NCBI GenBank assembly: GCA_015068645.1
Contig: SVKD01000002.1
Span: forward strand, 1-55,732
DNA length: 55,732 nucleotides
Origin: Oscillospiraceae bacterium
GTDB taxonomy: Bacteria > Bacillota > Clostridia > UMGS1840
Direction of reading: 5' to 3'
Below are positions 33,883-42,914 of this stretch, one piece after another (the first letter of the stretch is position 1; each line of letters starts with the position of its first letter). The notes below the pieces were generated by a model. That model was not told the origin of the DNA. It made no database searches and saw nothing but the letters and a program-made list of their open reading frames with translations. A program made the position numbers and the translations under genes.

Positions 33883-36705
33883 ATGCGTGACACGATTTAC
33901 ATTAAAGGTGCAAAGGAGCACAACCTAAAAAATATTGATTTAAAAATTCCCAGAGACAAATTGGTGGTCTTTACGGGGGTATCGGGCTCGGGAAAATCGT
34001 CCCTTGCTTTTGATACCATCTATGCAGAGGGGCAGCGGCGTTATGTGGAGTCCCTTTCTTCGTATGCCAGAATGTTTTTGGGGCAGATGGATAAGCCTTC
34101 GGCAGATTTGATTGAGGGGTTGTCTCCTGCCATTTCCATTGACCAGAAGACAACATCTAAAAATCCCCGCTCCACTGTGGGTACGGTGACGGAAATTTAC
34201 GATTATTTAAGACTTTTATATGCAAGAATCGGGATTCCCCATTGTCCCAAATGCGGCAAGGAAATTCACAAGCAGACCATTGATCAGATTGTGGATAAAA
34301 TTCTAAAACTCCCCGAAAAAACAAGAATTGTGATTTTATCTCCCGTTATCCGAGGCAAAAAAGGGGAACATCAGAAAACCTTTGAAAAAGCCAAGAAAAG
34401 CGGTTTTATCCGTGTGCGGGTGGATGGAAACCAATATGATTTATCCGAAGAAATTAAGCTGGATAAAAATATCAAACACACTGTGGAAATCGTGGTGGAC
34501 CGTATGGCGGTGAAAGAGGATATCCGCTCCCGCTTAACCGATTCTTTGGAAACTGCTGTTGGCTTAACAGACGGTCTGGTTACTATTTTGGAACACGACA
34601 CGGGCAAGGAAAACACCTACAGTTTAAATTATTCCTGTCCCGACTGCGATATTTCGGTGGAAGAATTATCTCCCCGTGCCTTTTCCTTTAACAATCCTTT
34701 TGGTGCCTGCCCTGAATGTGGGGGTATCGGGCATCTGATGAAGGTGGATCCTGCCTTGGTGATTGATCCCGATAAGTCTATTTTAGACGGTGCCATCCGT
34801 GGCAGCGGTTGGTATGCGGCAGACAAGTCCGACAGTGTGGCATACACCTTATTGGAAGCGGTTTGCAAACATTACGGCTACTCCATGGTGAAACCTATCG
34901 GCAAACAAGACCCCGCCTTTTTGCAGATGTTACTATATGGAAATGGCGGTGAAAAACTGAAAATCGAATACCAGCGCCGTGGTAACTCAGGAACCTATTA
35001 CAGTGATTTTGAGGGTGTTATTACCAACCTGGAGCGTCGGTATCGGGAAACTTCTTCCTCCTGGATGAGAAGCGAAATTGAATCCTTTATGAGTCAAAAA
35101 CCCTGCCACGTTTGTAAGGGTGCAAGACTGAAGCAGGAAAGCCTGGGGGTAACGGTTGGCGGTATCAACATCTATGAAATGTGCCAAAAGCCCGTGAAAG
35201 AGCTTGTTTTGTTCTTTGATGAACTTACTTTAAGCGAAAAACAAAAAAATATTGCAGAACGTCTCTTAAAAGAAATCAAAGAGCGTCTTGGTTTTTTAGA
35301 TAAAGTAGGTTTAAATTATCTTACTTTGTCTCGCTCTGCAGGTTCCCTGTCAGGCGGGGAAGCACAGAGAATCCGTCTTGCCACTCAGATTGGTTCCTAT
35401 CTGATGGGCGTATTATACATTTTGGATGAACCCAGTATCGGGCTCCACCAAAGAGACAACGAAAAGTTGATTGAAACCCTCATTCGTCTTCGTGATGTGG
35501 GCAATTCCGTCTTGGTGGTGGAACACGACGAAGACACCATCCGTGCTGCAGACTATGTGTTTGACTTCGGTCCCGGTGCGGGGATTCACGGTGGCTACAT
35601 CACCGCAGAGGGGACTCCCGAAGAAATTATGAAGTCCAAAACCTCCTTGACGGGAGACTATTTATCAGGAAGAAAACAGATTCCCGTACCCAAAGAACGT
35701 CGGGAAGGAAACGGCAATTTTTTGGTGATTAAAAACGCCAGACAGAACAATTTAAAAGGAATTGATGTATCTATCCCCTTAGGTTGTATGACCATTGTGA
35801 CAGGGGTATCCGGTTCAGGAAAATCATCTCTTATCAATCAGATTTTATATCAGGAATTATTCCATCACCTAAACGGCGGAAAGAGCCGTGGCGGTTTGCA
35901 CGATTCCATTGAAGGTATGGAGCATCTGGACAAAGTCATCGCCATTGACCAGTCTCCCATCGGCAGAACACCCCGTTCCAATCCTGCCACCTACACAGGC
36001 GTGTTTTCTCTGATTCGTGACTTATTTGCATCCACCAATGACGCCAAAATGAAAGGCTACGGACCGGGACGATTCAGCTTTAACGTGAAGGGCGGACGTT
36101 GCGAAGCCTGCGAGGGTGACGGTATTGTAAAAATTGAAATGCACTTTTTACCCGATGTGTATGTGCCTTGCGACGTGTGTAAGGGCAAGCGCTACAACCG
36201 TGAAACCTTAGAAGTGCGTTACAAAGGCAAAAACATTCACGAAGTTTTAGATATGACCGTGGAAGAAGGTCTTTTGTTCTTCGAAAACATCCCTTCTATC
36301 AAGCGGAAACTGCAGTTATTATATGATGTGGGGCTTTCCTACATTAAGTTAGGGCAACCCTCCACCACCTTATCGGGCGGGGAAGCACAGCGTGTGAAAC
36401 TTGCCACCGAGCTTTCCAAACGTCCCACAGGAAAAACCATCTATATTCTGGACGAACCCACCACAGGTCTTCATTTTGACGACGTGAAAAAGTTGATTGA
36501 TGTGTTAAACCGTTTGTGTGATAGCGGAAACACCATTGTGATTATCGAGCATAACTTAGACGTGATTAAAGTGGGGGACTATCTCATTGATATGGGTCCC
36601 GAAGGGGGCGACGAAGGTGGTACCGTGGTGGCAACGGGTACTCCCGAAGAGGTTAGTAAAGTAGAAGCATCCCATACAGGACGGTTTTTGAAAGAGAAAT
36701 TGTAG
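33883..36705 (+). CDS. uvrA: Excinuclease ABC subunit A
   Basis: ATP-binding damage sensor of nucleotide excision repair. The start at 33883 follows AAAAGGAAAA; upstream in-frame codons belong to the repeat. 940 residues, the normal size. It has two ABC modules: Walker [15 protein letters not shown] (N-terminal) and [13 protein letters not shown] (C-terminal), with signature blocks [17 protein letters not shown] and [17 protein letters not shown]. Zinc-binding Cys pairs are visible as CPKCGKE, CPDCDIS, CPECGG and the C-terminal CEACEGDG...CDVCKGKR. It probably shares transcription with uvrB. No SOS box was recognised before either gene. Confidence 0.98.
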   Translation: MRDTIYIKGAKEHNLKNIDLKIPRDKLVVFTGVSGSGKSSLAFDTIYAEGQRRYVESLSSYARMFLGQMDKPSADLIEGLSPAISIDQKTTSKNPRSTVGTVTEIYDYLRLLYARIGIPHCPKCGKEIHKQTIDQIVDKILKLPEKTRIVILSPVIRGKKGEHQKTFEKAKKSGFIRVRVDGNQYDLSEEIKLDKNIKHTVEIVVDRMAVKEDIRSRLTDSLETAVGLTDGLVTILEHDTGKENTYSLNYSCPDCDISVEELSPRAFSFNNPFGACPECGGIGHLMKVDPALVIDPDKSILDGAIRGSGWYAADKSDSVAYTLLEAVCKHYGYSMVKPIGKQDPAFLQMLLYGNGGEKLKIEYQRRGNSGTYYSDFEGVITNLERRYRETSSSWMRSEIESFMSQKPCHVCKGARLKQESLGVTVGGINIYEMCQKPVKELVLFFDELTLSEKQKNIAERLLKEIKERLGFLDKVGLNYLTLSRSAGSLSGGEAQRIRLATQIGSYLMGVLYILDEPSIGLHQRDNEKLIETLIRLRDVGNSVLVVEHDEDTIRAADYVFDFGPGAGIHGGYITAEGTPEEIMKSKTSLTGDYLSGRKQIPVPKERREGNGNFLVIKNARQNNLKGIDVSIPLGCMTIVTGVSGSGKSSLINQILYQELFHHLNGGKSRGGLHDSIEGMEHLDKVIAIDQSPIGRTPRSNPATYTGVFSLIRDLFASTNDAKMKGYGPGRFSFNVKGGRCEACEGDGIVKIEMHFLPDVYVPCDVCKGKRYNRETLEVRYKGKNIHEVLDMTVEEGLLFFENIPSIKRKLQLLYDVGLSYIKLGQPSTTLSGGEAQRVKLATELSKRPTGKTIYILDEPTTGLHFDDVKKLIDVLNRLCDSGNTIVIIEHNLDVIKVGDYLIDMGPEGGDEGGTVVATGTPEEVSKVEASHTGRFLKEKL

Positions 36706-36710
36706 GTTCA

Positions 36711-36802
36711 AATGAAGAATTGCGGTGGCACCCTACGGGTGCATTAAAATGCGGGCATTGCCCGCCACCGAAATTATTCACTATTCACTATTACCTATTC
36801 AC
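36711..36802 (+). repeat. TTATTCA-arm mobile-element-like repeat
   Basis: AATGAAGAATTGCGGTGG, interior GCACCC-TAC-GGGTGC and GCGGGC-ATT-GCCCGC hairpins, then CCACCGAAATTATTCACTAT. Same family as 33745. Confidence 0.65.
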
Positions 36803-36803
36803 T

Positions 36804-36834
36804 AAAAAAAGGACTTCCGAAGAAGTCCTTTTTT
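36804..36834. terminator. Bidirectional terminator between uvrA and the GT-C-like gene
   Basis: AAAAAAAGGACTTC-CGAA-GAAGTCCTTTTTT, flanked by A- and T-runs. Nearly the same stem recurs at 39288. Confidence 0.9.
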
Positions 36835-38062
36835 ATATCCAATTATTGTAGACTGCTATGGTTCCAACTAAATTCAAAGCAAATCCAAACATCGCAATGG
36901 GAATCTGGAATTTTTCCAGTTTGTCGTCTTTATCCGTCACCAACAGAATTCCTAAGAAAATATATGCCAAAGAGTCCAGCACATATCGGTTTCCCCATTG
37001 GAAGCCTCCCATGGTTTTATGGGCGGTCAGGCACAAAAGATGCAAAAGAACCGTTACAGGAATTAAAATCCTTACCAAAATATTTTTCTGCGGTTTCTTA
37101 AACAATGATGCCACGGTGTAGATGGCGTAGGAAAGAAATACGGGGATAACTAAATAAAATGCCCAACCGTTAAATTTGGGGAACTGGAACACGCCCTGAG
37201 GGTTCTTTTTGGGCCATAACCATAACAATTTCCAGTTTTCTTTCAGATAATCGAAATGGAACTGCCCTTTTTCGGCTTCGGTAAATTCGGGCAGATAGTT
37301 ATGTCCGAATTCCAAAATATTGCCGAATCGGAAGTAGTTTAACAACATATAGCTTACTGCAATCACGATGGGTGCAATCGCCCATTTCCAGTATTTTTTT
37401 ATCATCATCCCAAAGGTGAGATTCTGTTTTTTCAGTCCCTGATATAAAATCACAAGCAAAATGGGAGCATACAGCGCATTAAAAGGACGGCATCCCACGC
37501 TCATTGCCCAAAAAGCAAGAGACCAGCCACCTTTTCCGCAAACGGCATAATAAATCGCCATCACGGATAAGGTAAAACACAGATTTTGTGCGATAAACCA
37601 TACCCAACCGTTCACGGTAACAAAAATCAGATTGGTACCGATGGTCACAAATAAAGTCCAGAAAATAGCTGATTCGTTGGATTTTTCATAGTGCTTGAGC
37701 AAACGGAATACATAAAAAGCACCCACTAAGCTGACCGCCACCGCAATCCAGCCGTCGGGAGTGTTTTCTCCGAACAGCATGGCAAAGGGAAGCATCACAT
37801 AGGACGGAAAGGGCGGAAAACTGATAAAATGTTTTCCTCCGAAATGTGCAATTTCCAGATGGGAATAATCCTGCCCCAGGTCTAAATGTCCTTCTAACCA
37901 ACGGCACGCCTGCAAGGTGTAGGAATTATAGTTATTTTTCGCCCAGGGCCACTGGCCCGTGAACGCCCAAACCACCCAGTAAGCGGCAAGAATCCCGAAT
38001 GCCACGACCAAAAAAGAAAGCCATTCATCGCGCTTAGATTGTATCAAACTTTTGGATTTCAT
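36833..38062 (-). CDS. Polytopic membrane protein, GT-C glycosyltransferase-like
   Basis: 409 residues with about nine to ten membrane segments. The N-terminal luminal-type loop YNSYTLQACRWLEGHLDLGQDYSHLEIAHF after the first helix has acidic residues in the position of the catalytic loop of GT-C lipid-sugar-dependent transferases (PMT/ArnT/GT87-like), and FPPFPSYVMLPFAMLFG follows. The donor and acceptor are unknown; roles in wall polymer or protein glycosylation are possible (inference). The start at 38060-38062 has AAGGAGA upstream and a sigma-A promoter. It is a single-gene unit; its terminator is shared with uvrA. Confidence 0.7.
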   Translation of the reverse strand: MKSKSLIQSKRDEWLSFLVVAFGILAAYWVVWAFTGQWPWAKNNYNSYTLQACRWLEGHLDLGQDYSHLEIAHFGGKHFISFPPFPSYVMLPFAMLFGENTPDGWIAVAVSLVGAFYVFRLLKHYEKSNESAIFWTLFVTIGTNLIFVTVNGWVWFIAQNLCFTLSVMAIYYAVCGKGGWSLAFWAMSVGCRPFNALYAPILLVILYQGLKKQNLTFGMMIKKYWKWAIAPIVIAVSYMLLNYFRFGNILEFGHNYLPEFTEAEKGQFHFDYLKENWKLLWLWPKKNPQGVFQFPKFNGWAFYLVIPVFLSYAIYTVASLFKKPQKNILVRILIPVTVLLHLLCLTAHKTMGGFQWGNRYVLDSLAYIFLGILLVTDKDDKLEKFQIPIAMFGFALNLVGTIAVYNNWI

Positions 38063-38102
38063 AAAAAATCTCCTTTTGGGAATTTTTAAAATTCACTTCT
38101 TC

Positions 38103-38131
38103 ATTGTAACACATTCCAACAAAAAAGTAAA
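38103..38131 (-). promoter_or_regulatory. Promoter of the GT-C-like gene
   Basis: On the minus strand TTTACT (38126-38131), 17 nt, TACAAT (38103-38108). Confidence 0.65.
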
Positions 38132-38178
38132 TAATTTTGGCAGAAATTCTCTGTCCGTTGTGCTTTCCCCGATTTTTC

Positions 38179-38207
38179 TTGACAATTTTTTTGAAAAAGA
38201 CTATAAT
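38179..38207 (+). promoter_or_regulatory. Promoter of the RCC1-repeat gene
   Basis: TTGACA (38179-38184), 17 nt, TATAAT (38202-38207), about 36 nt before the ATG. Confidence 0.9.
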
Positions 38208-38243
38208 AAACATATCATGTAAATCAAGAAAGAAGGGTTTACG

Positions 38244-39266
38244 ATGGCACAGATTACCTGCAGAAAATGCGGTAAAACTTTTGAAGCAGCAGTCAGTGAT
38301 ATTAAAAAAATACACTGTTTGCATTGTGGTGCTCTGATTAAACCAAGAACTGCTGCCAATCAGCAAAAAAAGAAAAAGAAATATCTGTGGCTGTACCTGA
38401 TTGCAGGAATTTTGTATGCCATTGCCGCGGTTTTAATCATTACGGCAAAACCTTGGGAGAAAGATATTGTTGCAATTGCCGCAGGCTCTTCCCACACAGT
38501 AGCTCTAAAACCGGATGGCACCGTTCTTGCTGTGGGTAGTAACAAGGACGGTGAGTGTAATGTACAAAACTGGACAGACATTGTTGCGATTGACGCAGGT
38601 TGGTTCCTCACAGTAGGACTAAAATCAGACGGCACTGTGGTTGCTGTTGGCGATAATGCATACGGACAGTGCAATGTGGACGATTGGACAGATATTGTAG
38701 CAATTTCTGCAGGTTATGGCCACATAGTAGGACTAAAATCAGATGGCACTGTTGTCGCTGTGGGCGGAATCGAATCCGGAGAGTGTGATGTGAAGAACTG
38801 GTCTAATATTGTGGCGATTTCTGCAGGTTATGTCCACACAGTTGGGCTAAAATCTGATGGCACTGTGGTTGCTGTTGGAACAAACAGTAACGGACAGTGC
38901 AATGTAGAAGATTGGACAGATATTGAAGCAATTTCCGCAGGTCGTTACCACACAGTTGGGCTAAAATCTGATGGCACTGTGGTTGCTGTTGGAACAAACA
39001 GTAACGGACAGTGCAATATAGAAGATTGGACAGATATTGAAGCAATTTCCGCAGGTCGTTACCACACAGTTGGGCTAAAATCTGATGGCACCGTTGTTGC
39101 TGTGAGCGGAACCGCCTACGGAGAGTGTGATGTGGAGGACTGGTCTGATATTGTTGCGATATCTGCAGGGCAAGTCCACACAGTCGGACTAAAATCAGAC
39201 GGAACCGTAGTTGCCATTGGTGATAATGTTTACGGGCAATGCGACGTACAAGATTGGAACAGCTAA
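38244..39266 (+). CDS. Membrane-anchored RCC1-like seven-bladed propeller with zinc ribbon
   Basis: 340 residues. The N-terminal zinc ribbon CRKC (6-9) and CLHC (25-28) is cytoplasmic in style. A Lys run then precedes one membrane segment (about 47-68). Residues about 73-340 hold seven RCC1-type repeats of 38 residues, each with DIVAI.AG..HTVGLKSDGTVVAVG.N.YGQC.V.DW. Seven blades fit one closed propeller, outside the membrane by the positive-inside rule. The function is unknown; a protein-binding platform is a reasonable guess. The blades at 38841-38954 and 38955-39068 are almost identical in DNA, a sign of recent duplication or gene conversion. It has its own promoter and terminator. Confidence 0.85.
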   Translation: MAQITCRKCGKTFEAAVSDIKKIHCLHCGALIKPRTAANQQKKKKKYLWLYLIAGILYAIAAVLIITAKPWEKDIVAIAAGSSHTVALKPDGTVLAVGSNKDGECNVQNWTDIVAIDAGWFLTVGLKSDGTVVAVGDNAYGQCNVDDWTDIVAISAGYGHIVGLKSDGTVVAVGGIESGECDVKNWSNIVAISAGYVHTVGLKSDGTVVAVGTNSNGQCNVEDWTDIEAISAGRYHTVGLKSDGTVVAVGTNSNGQCNIEDWTDIEAISAGRYHTVGLKSDGTVVAVSGTAYGECDVEDWSDIVAISAGQVHTVGLKSDGTVVAIGDNVYGQCDVQDWNS

Positions 39267-39287
39267 AACGAACTAATCCATTACATC

Positions 39288-39320
39288 AAAAAAAGGACTT
39301 CCGTTGAAGTCCTTTTTCTT
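39288..39320. terminator. Bidirectional terminator between RCC1 gene and cysK
   Basis: AAAAAAAGGACTTC-CGTT-GAAGTCCTTTTTC. The stem matches the terminator at 36804. Confidence 0.9.
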
Positions 39321-39334
39321 TTGCATTATAAAAA

Positions 39335-40264
39335 TTATTCGTCAAATAAGGGGGTGGAAAAATAGCGTTCTGCGGTATCGGGTAATACGGTGACTACCGT
39401 TTTGCCTTTGCCCAGCTTTTTCGCCAGCTTGATTGCCGCCGCCACATTGGTTCCCGAAGAAATACCGCACATGATTCCTTCCTTTGCGGCAAGGTCTTTG
39501 GAGGTCTGAATGGCTTCTTCATCCTTTACGATGCAAATATCATCGTAAATATTCTGATTTAAAATAGCGGGAATTAAGCCGTCACCAATGCCCATCTGCA
39601 AATGAGTACCGATGGAACCGCCGGACAAAATTGCCGCATCTTCGGGTTCTACCGCCCAGATAGTCATATCAGGATTCTTCTCTTTTAGGGTTTCGCCGAT
39701 ACCCGTGATGGTGCCGCCGGTACCGATTCCTGAGCAGAATCCGTGAATGGGACCATCTACCTGCTCTAAAATTTCAACGCCGGTGCGTTTTCTCTGAATT
39801 TCCACGTTGGCGGGATTTTCAAACTGCTGGGGAACAAACACGTTGGGGTCTTCTGCCTGCATACGAAGTGCGGTTTTTAAACATTCGTCAATACAGTCCC
39901 CAATGTTGCCTGCATCGTGAACCAGAATCACTTCGGCACCGTAGTGCTTCACTAACTTTCTGCGTTCTTCGCTGACAGAATCAGGCATAATAATTTTGGT
40001 TTTGTAACCTCTTACGGCGCCAACCAAAGCAAGACCGATGCCCTGATTACCGCTGGTGGGTTCCACGATAATGGTGTTCTCATTGATAAGGCCCTTTTCT
40101 TCCGCATCCAAAATCATATTGTAGGCGGTACGGGTTTTGATGGAACCACCCACATTTAAACCCTCAAATTTCACCAATACTTCGGCAGAATCTTCCTCCA
40201 CCATCCGATTGAGGCGGATTAAGGGAGTATTGCCGATAGCATCTAACACAGTGTTATATATCAT
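39335..40264 (-). CDS. cysK: Cysteine synthase-family PLP enzyme
   Basis: Beta-substitution enzyme that most likely makes cysteine from O-acetylserine and sulfide. The start at 40262-40264 (MIYNTVLDAIGNTPLIRL) has AAGGAAAC upstream; this gives 309 residues. PLP Lys43 is in GGSIKTRTAYNM; the substrate loop is TSGNQGIG (70-77) and the phosphate-binding loop GIGTGGTITG. Most CysK proteins have SVKDR where this has SIKTR, so it belongs to a divergent sub-group and another amino-acid substrate is possible. It is a single-gene unit with its own promoter. No serine acetyltransferase gene is adjacent and no CymR-type site was recognised. Confidence 0.88.
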   Translation of the reverse strand: MIYNTVLDAIGNTPLIRLNRMVEEDSAEVLVKFEGLNVGGSIKTRTAYNMILDAEEKGLINENTIIVEPTSGNQGIGLALVGAVRGYKTKIIMPDSVSEERRKLVKHYGAEVILVHDAGNIGDCIDECLKTALRMQAEDPNVFVPQQFENPANVEIQRKRTGVEILEQVDGPIHGFCSGIGTGGTITGIGETLKEKNPDMTIWAVEPEDAAILSGGSIGTHLQMGIGDGLIPAILNQNIYDDICIVKDEEAIQTSKDLAAKEGIMCGISSGTNVAAAIKLAKKLGKGKTVVTVLPDTAERYFSTPLFDE

Positions 40265-40302
40265 AGGTAAGTTTCCTTTCCGAGTTTTCATAAAACGAAT
40301 AT

Positions 40303-40331
40303 ATTGTAACACAATTTTTAAAAAATTTCAA
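40303..40331 (-). promoter_or_regulatory. Promoter of cysK
   Basis: On the minus strand TTGAAA (40326-40331), 17 nt, TACAAT (40303-40308). Confidence 0.75.
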
Positions 40332-40403
40332 TCTTTTTTGGAATATTTTATGAAAATCACCTTATTTTGGTGCTAAAACATGAAAAAATTTCACCATTTC
40401 AAA

Positions 40404-40432
40404 TTGACGGACAGATCCTTTTATGCTATACT
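40404..40432 (+). promoter_or_regulatory. Promoter of the TRIC-type channel gene
   Basis: TTGACG (40404-40409), 17 nt, TATACT (40427-40432). Confidence 0.8.
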
Positions 40433-40491
40433 GATGGAGCATCTTAGGAAGCTTCAGCATAAGATAACAAAAGAAAAGGAGAATCCTTACG

Positions 40492-41136
40492 ATGACTGAT
40501 TTTATAAAATGGATGGAAATTGCAGGAACCGTTGCCTTTGCCATTTCGGGGGCATTGGTTGCCATTGGTGCCAATCTGGATATGTTCGGCGTGGTGTTTG
40601 TGGCGTGCATCACTGCGGTGGGTGGCGGAATTACCCGTGATTTGCTTTTGGGAATTCATCCCCCGTTTATTTTCCAGAATTATGATTGGTGCCTGCTTGC
40701 CATGGCAGTGGCTGTGATTGTGTTTGTATTTGCTTATTTTAATCGCAAACACTTTGAGAAGTTCCGCCATCGGATTGAAAGCATCAATAATATTTTTGAT
40801 GCACTGGGACTTGCCGCCTTCACCGTGACCGGTGCCGAAGTGGCATACACCCAAGGCTTCGGAGAAAACGGCTTTATCGTGGTGGCAATCGGGATGATTA
40901 CTGCGGTAGGTGGCGGCGTTTTTCGAGATATTATCATCAATACCACCCCCTATATATTTAAAAAACATATCTACGCTCTGGCAAGTATTTTTGGAAGTAT
41001 CCTCTACTATATTTGCCGAAAAGCTGTTCTGGCGGAAGCGTGGACGGTTACCCTTGCGGTGACGCTTGTCATAACCATCCGTCTGCTTGCCACCAAATAC
41101 CATTGGAGTTTACCCAAAATTCATATTGAAGAATGA
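40492..41136 (+). CDS. TRIC/UPF0126 family membrane protein
   Basis: 214 residues with seven predicted membrane segments built as two similar halves: FAISGALVAIGANLDMFGVVFVACITAVGGGITRDLLLG and, later, FTVTGAEVAYTQ...IGMITAVGGGVFRDIIIN. The GGG..RD motif in each half is the family signature; prokaryotic TRIC homologues form trimeric potassium-type cation channels. The start at 40492 has AAGGAG upstream. It is a single-gene unit between cysK and a CDF transporter, with its own promoter and terminator. Older annotations call this YicG or YadS-like, and other transport roles are possible. Confidence 0.9.
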   Translation: MTDFIKWMEIAGTVAFAISGALVAIGANLDMFGVVFVACITAVGGGITRDLLLGIHPPFIFQNYDWCLLAMAVAVIVFVFAYFNRKHFEKFRHRIESINNIFDALGLAAFTVTGAEVAYTQGFGENGFIVVAIGMITAVGGGVFRDIIINTTPYIFKKHIYALASIFGSILYYICRKAVLAEAWTVTLAVTLVITIRLLATKYHWSLPKIHIEE

Positions 41137-41137
41137 T

Positions 41138-41170
41138 AAAAAATACTGCGGAAACCCGCAGTATTTTTTT
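41138..41170. terminator. Bidirectional terminator between TRIC and CDF genes
   Basis: AAATACTGCGG-AAAC-CCGCAGTATTT with A- and T-runs on each side. Confidence 0.9.
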
Positions 41171-42068
41171 AATGGTGATGGTGATGATGACAAGTTATTT
41201 CGGGAGCAATCGTACAAGTGGATTCGTGACAATGTTCGTTGGAAGTTTCCAGTTCCAGCGTGACGTGAAAAATTCCTTTTTGATACAACAGTTCTTTCAC
41301 CCTTTTCTTGATTAAAAAGGGTTCTTCCTCGGTAACAAGATGCATGGTTACAAAATGTTGCTGTCCGTCCATCGTCCAAAGATGAATGTGATGCACCTCT
41401 GTGACACTGGGGGTATTCAAAAGCAAATTCCGAATTTGCATAACGCTGATTTCATCGGGAGCTTTTTCCAACAAAATGTGCAAGGCGTTTCTTAGATTTC
41501 TTGCAGCATTGACAATCACAAATACTGCTACCCCAATGGACAATAACGGGTCAATCAACATAAAACCCGTTAGTTTTATTACCACGGCACCCACTAAAAC
41601 CGCAATCCATCCCAAGACATCTTCCATCATATGCAGATTTACCGCTTTTTGATTCACCGAATCCCCACCATGGGTGACATAGGCAGCACAAAAATTGATA
41701 ACAACCCCAATCACAGCAAAGAGAATCATCGCATGACTGTGAATCTGCTGGGGAACAAGCAATCGCTCTACAGCGTGAACCATCACAACCGCAGACCCCA
41801 CCAATAATACCAAACTGCCAAAGAGACCTGCCACCACCGAATAACGGCGGTATCCGTAGGTATAGACCTCATCAGGCTGACGGTTACTTTTCTTCTCCAG
41901 AAAACAGGCAATCCCGATGGTGACGGCATCCCCGAAATCGTGCAGAGCGTCTGAGGCAATTGCCACACTGCCTGTTACAAAACTGCCTACCAGCTCAAAT
42001 ACCGAAAAAAATAGATTCAAAAGGAAAGCCAAAAACATTTTTTTGCTTTCTTTCCCCTTATTTTTCAT
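41169..42068 (-). CDS. CDF-family zinc exporter with C-terminal His6 tail
   Basis: 299 residues. Six membrane segments are followed by a cytoplasmic ferredoxin-like domain. The metal site is H43-D47 (LHDFGD) and H146-D150 (LHMMED), the HD-HD set associated with zinc preference in CzcD-like members. The dimerisation domain has TEVHHIHLWTMDGQQHF. The last residues are ITC followed by six His, and HCHEST lies shortly before, so the tail is probably a metal-sensing or buffering extension. The start at 42066-42068 has GGAGGAAG. It diverges from a TetR-type regulator gene, with a 13-bp palindrome between them. Confidence 0.93.
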   Translation of the reverse strand: MKNKGKESKKMFLAFLLNLFFSVFELVGSFVTGSVAIASDALHDFGDAVTIGIACFLEKKSNRQPDEVYTYGYRRYSVVAGLFGSLVLLVGSAVVMVHAVERLLVPQQIHSHAMILFAVIGVVINFCAAYVTHGGDSVNQKAVNLHMMEDVLGWIAVLVGAVVIKLTGFMLIDPLLSIGVAVFVIVNAARNLRNALHILLEKAPDEISVMQIRNLLLNTPSVTEVHHIHLWTMDGQQHFVTMHLVTEEEPFLIKKRVKELLYQKGIFHVTLELETSNEHCHESTCTIAPEITCHHHHHH

Positions 42069-42106
42069 AATTTACTTCCTCCCCATTGATTTTTTAGTTG
42101 CAATAT

Positions 42107-42119
42107 GATACAATGTATC
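42107..42119. promoter_or_regulatory. Palindromic candidate operator in the CDF promoter
   Basis: GATACA-A-TGTATC overlaps a minus-strand promoter (TTGTTT, 16 nt, TATCAT). A likely site for the divergent TetR-type regulator. Confidence 0.5.
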
Positions 42120-42236
42120 TGTTATAAAACAAAATGTTCTGTAAATAGAATATTCCCTGTTGCGAAAAAATACAACAAGCAACTTTCCAAAAAAATTCAT
42201 TACGGAACAAATCCTTAAAAATGTACGGAGAATCAG

Positions 42237-42788
42237 ATGGACAGACGACAGAAAAAAACAAGAGCCGCTATTTTTCAAGCCTTTACGGAACTATTAGCCC
42301 AAAAAAGCTTTGCCAAAATGACGGTAGAAGAAATTATCACCCGTGCCGACGTGGGACGTGCCACCTTTTATGCCCATTTTGAGACCAAAGAATATCTGCT
42401 AAAGGAGTTTTGCCACGAATTATTTTGTCATATTTTTGATACCGTTTCCCAAACACCGTCCAACCATCAGCATATCTTTTCCTGCGAGGGAAACGATTCG
42501 GTGTTTTTACATCTGATAAAACACCTTGAAAACAACGATAACCACATTTTAAAACTGTTTTCAGGACAGAATCAGGAGCTGTTCTCAGGATATTTCAAGG
42601 AAAATCTTTTTGAGCTTGTGAAAGCCAATCTTTCTTTATTTTCCCATCGAAAAAACGATGCTTTACCACGGGATTTATGGATTTCGCACATTACTGCAAC
42701 CTTTGTAGAAACGCTCAACTGGTGGATGAAAAACGGCAGAAAGGAATCTGCCGAAACCGTGGCGGACTATTTTTATCGGTTGGTATAA
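42237..42788 (+). CDS. TetR/AcrR-family transcriptional regulator
   Basis: 183 residues. The N-terminal helix-turn-helix is KTRAAIFQAFTELLAQKSFAKMTVEEIITRADVGRATFYAHFETKEYLLKEF (about 7-58), a clear TetR_N match. The C-terminal ligand or dimer domain (about 60-180) resembles the TetR_C_33-type group found on many clostridial members. It is divergent from the CDF exporter and ends in its own terminator. It may control that exporter, the EamA transporter after it, or itself (inference). GGAG precedes the ATG. Confidence 0.92.
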   Translation: MDRRQKKTRAAIFQAFTELLAQKSFAKMTVEEIITRADVGRATFYAHFETKEYLLKEFCHELFCHIFDTVSQTPSNHQHIFSCEGNDSVFLHLIKHLENNDNHILKLFSGQNQELFSGYFKENLFELVKANLSLFSHRKNDALPRDLWISHITATFVETLNWWMKNGRKESAETVADYFYRLV

Positions 42789-42820
42789 AAAAACAGCTTC
42801 CAAACGGAAGCTGTTTTTTC
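42787..42820. terminator. Terminator after the TetR gene
   Basis: AAAAAACAGCTTC-CAAACG-GAAGCTGTTTTTT. Confidence 0.9.
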
Positions 42821-42849
42821 AGTTTTTTCGGGGTTTTCAAAAATGTGTC

Positions 42850-42878
42850 TTGACTATTTCGGCAAAAAAAGGTAGAAT
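42850..42878 (+). promoter_or_regulatory. Promoter of the EamA transporter gene
   Basis: TTGACT (42850-42855), 17 nt, TAGAAT (42873-42878). Confidence 0.75.
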
Positions 42879-42914
42879 AGGGAAGTATTTTGTATTTTTA
42901 GGAGATTATCTTAT

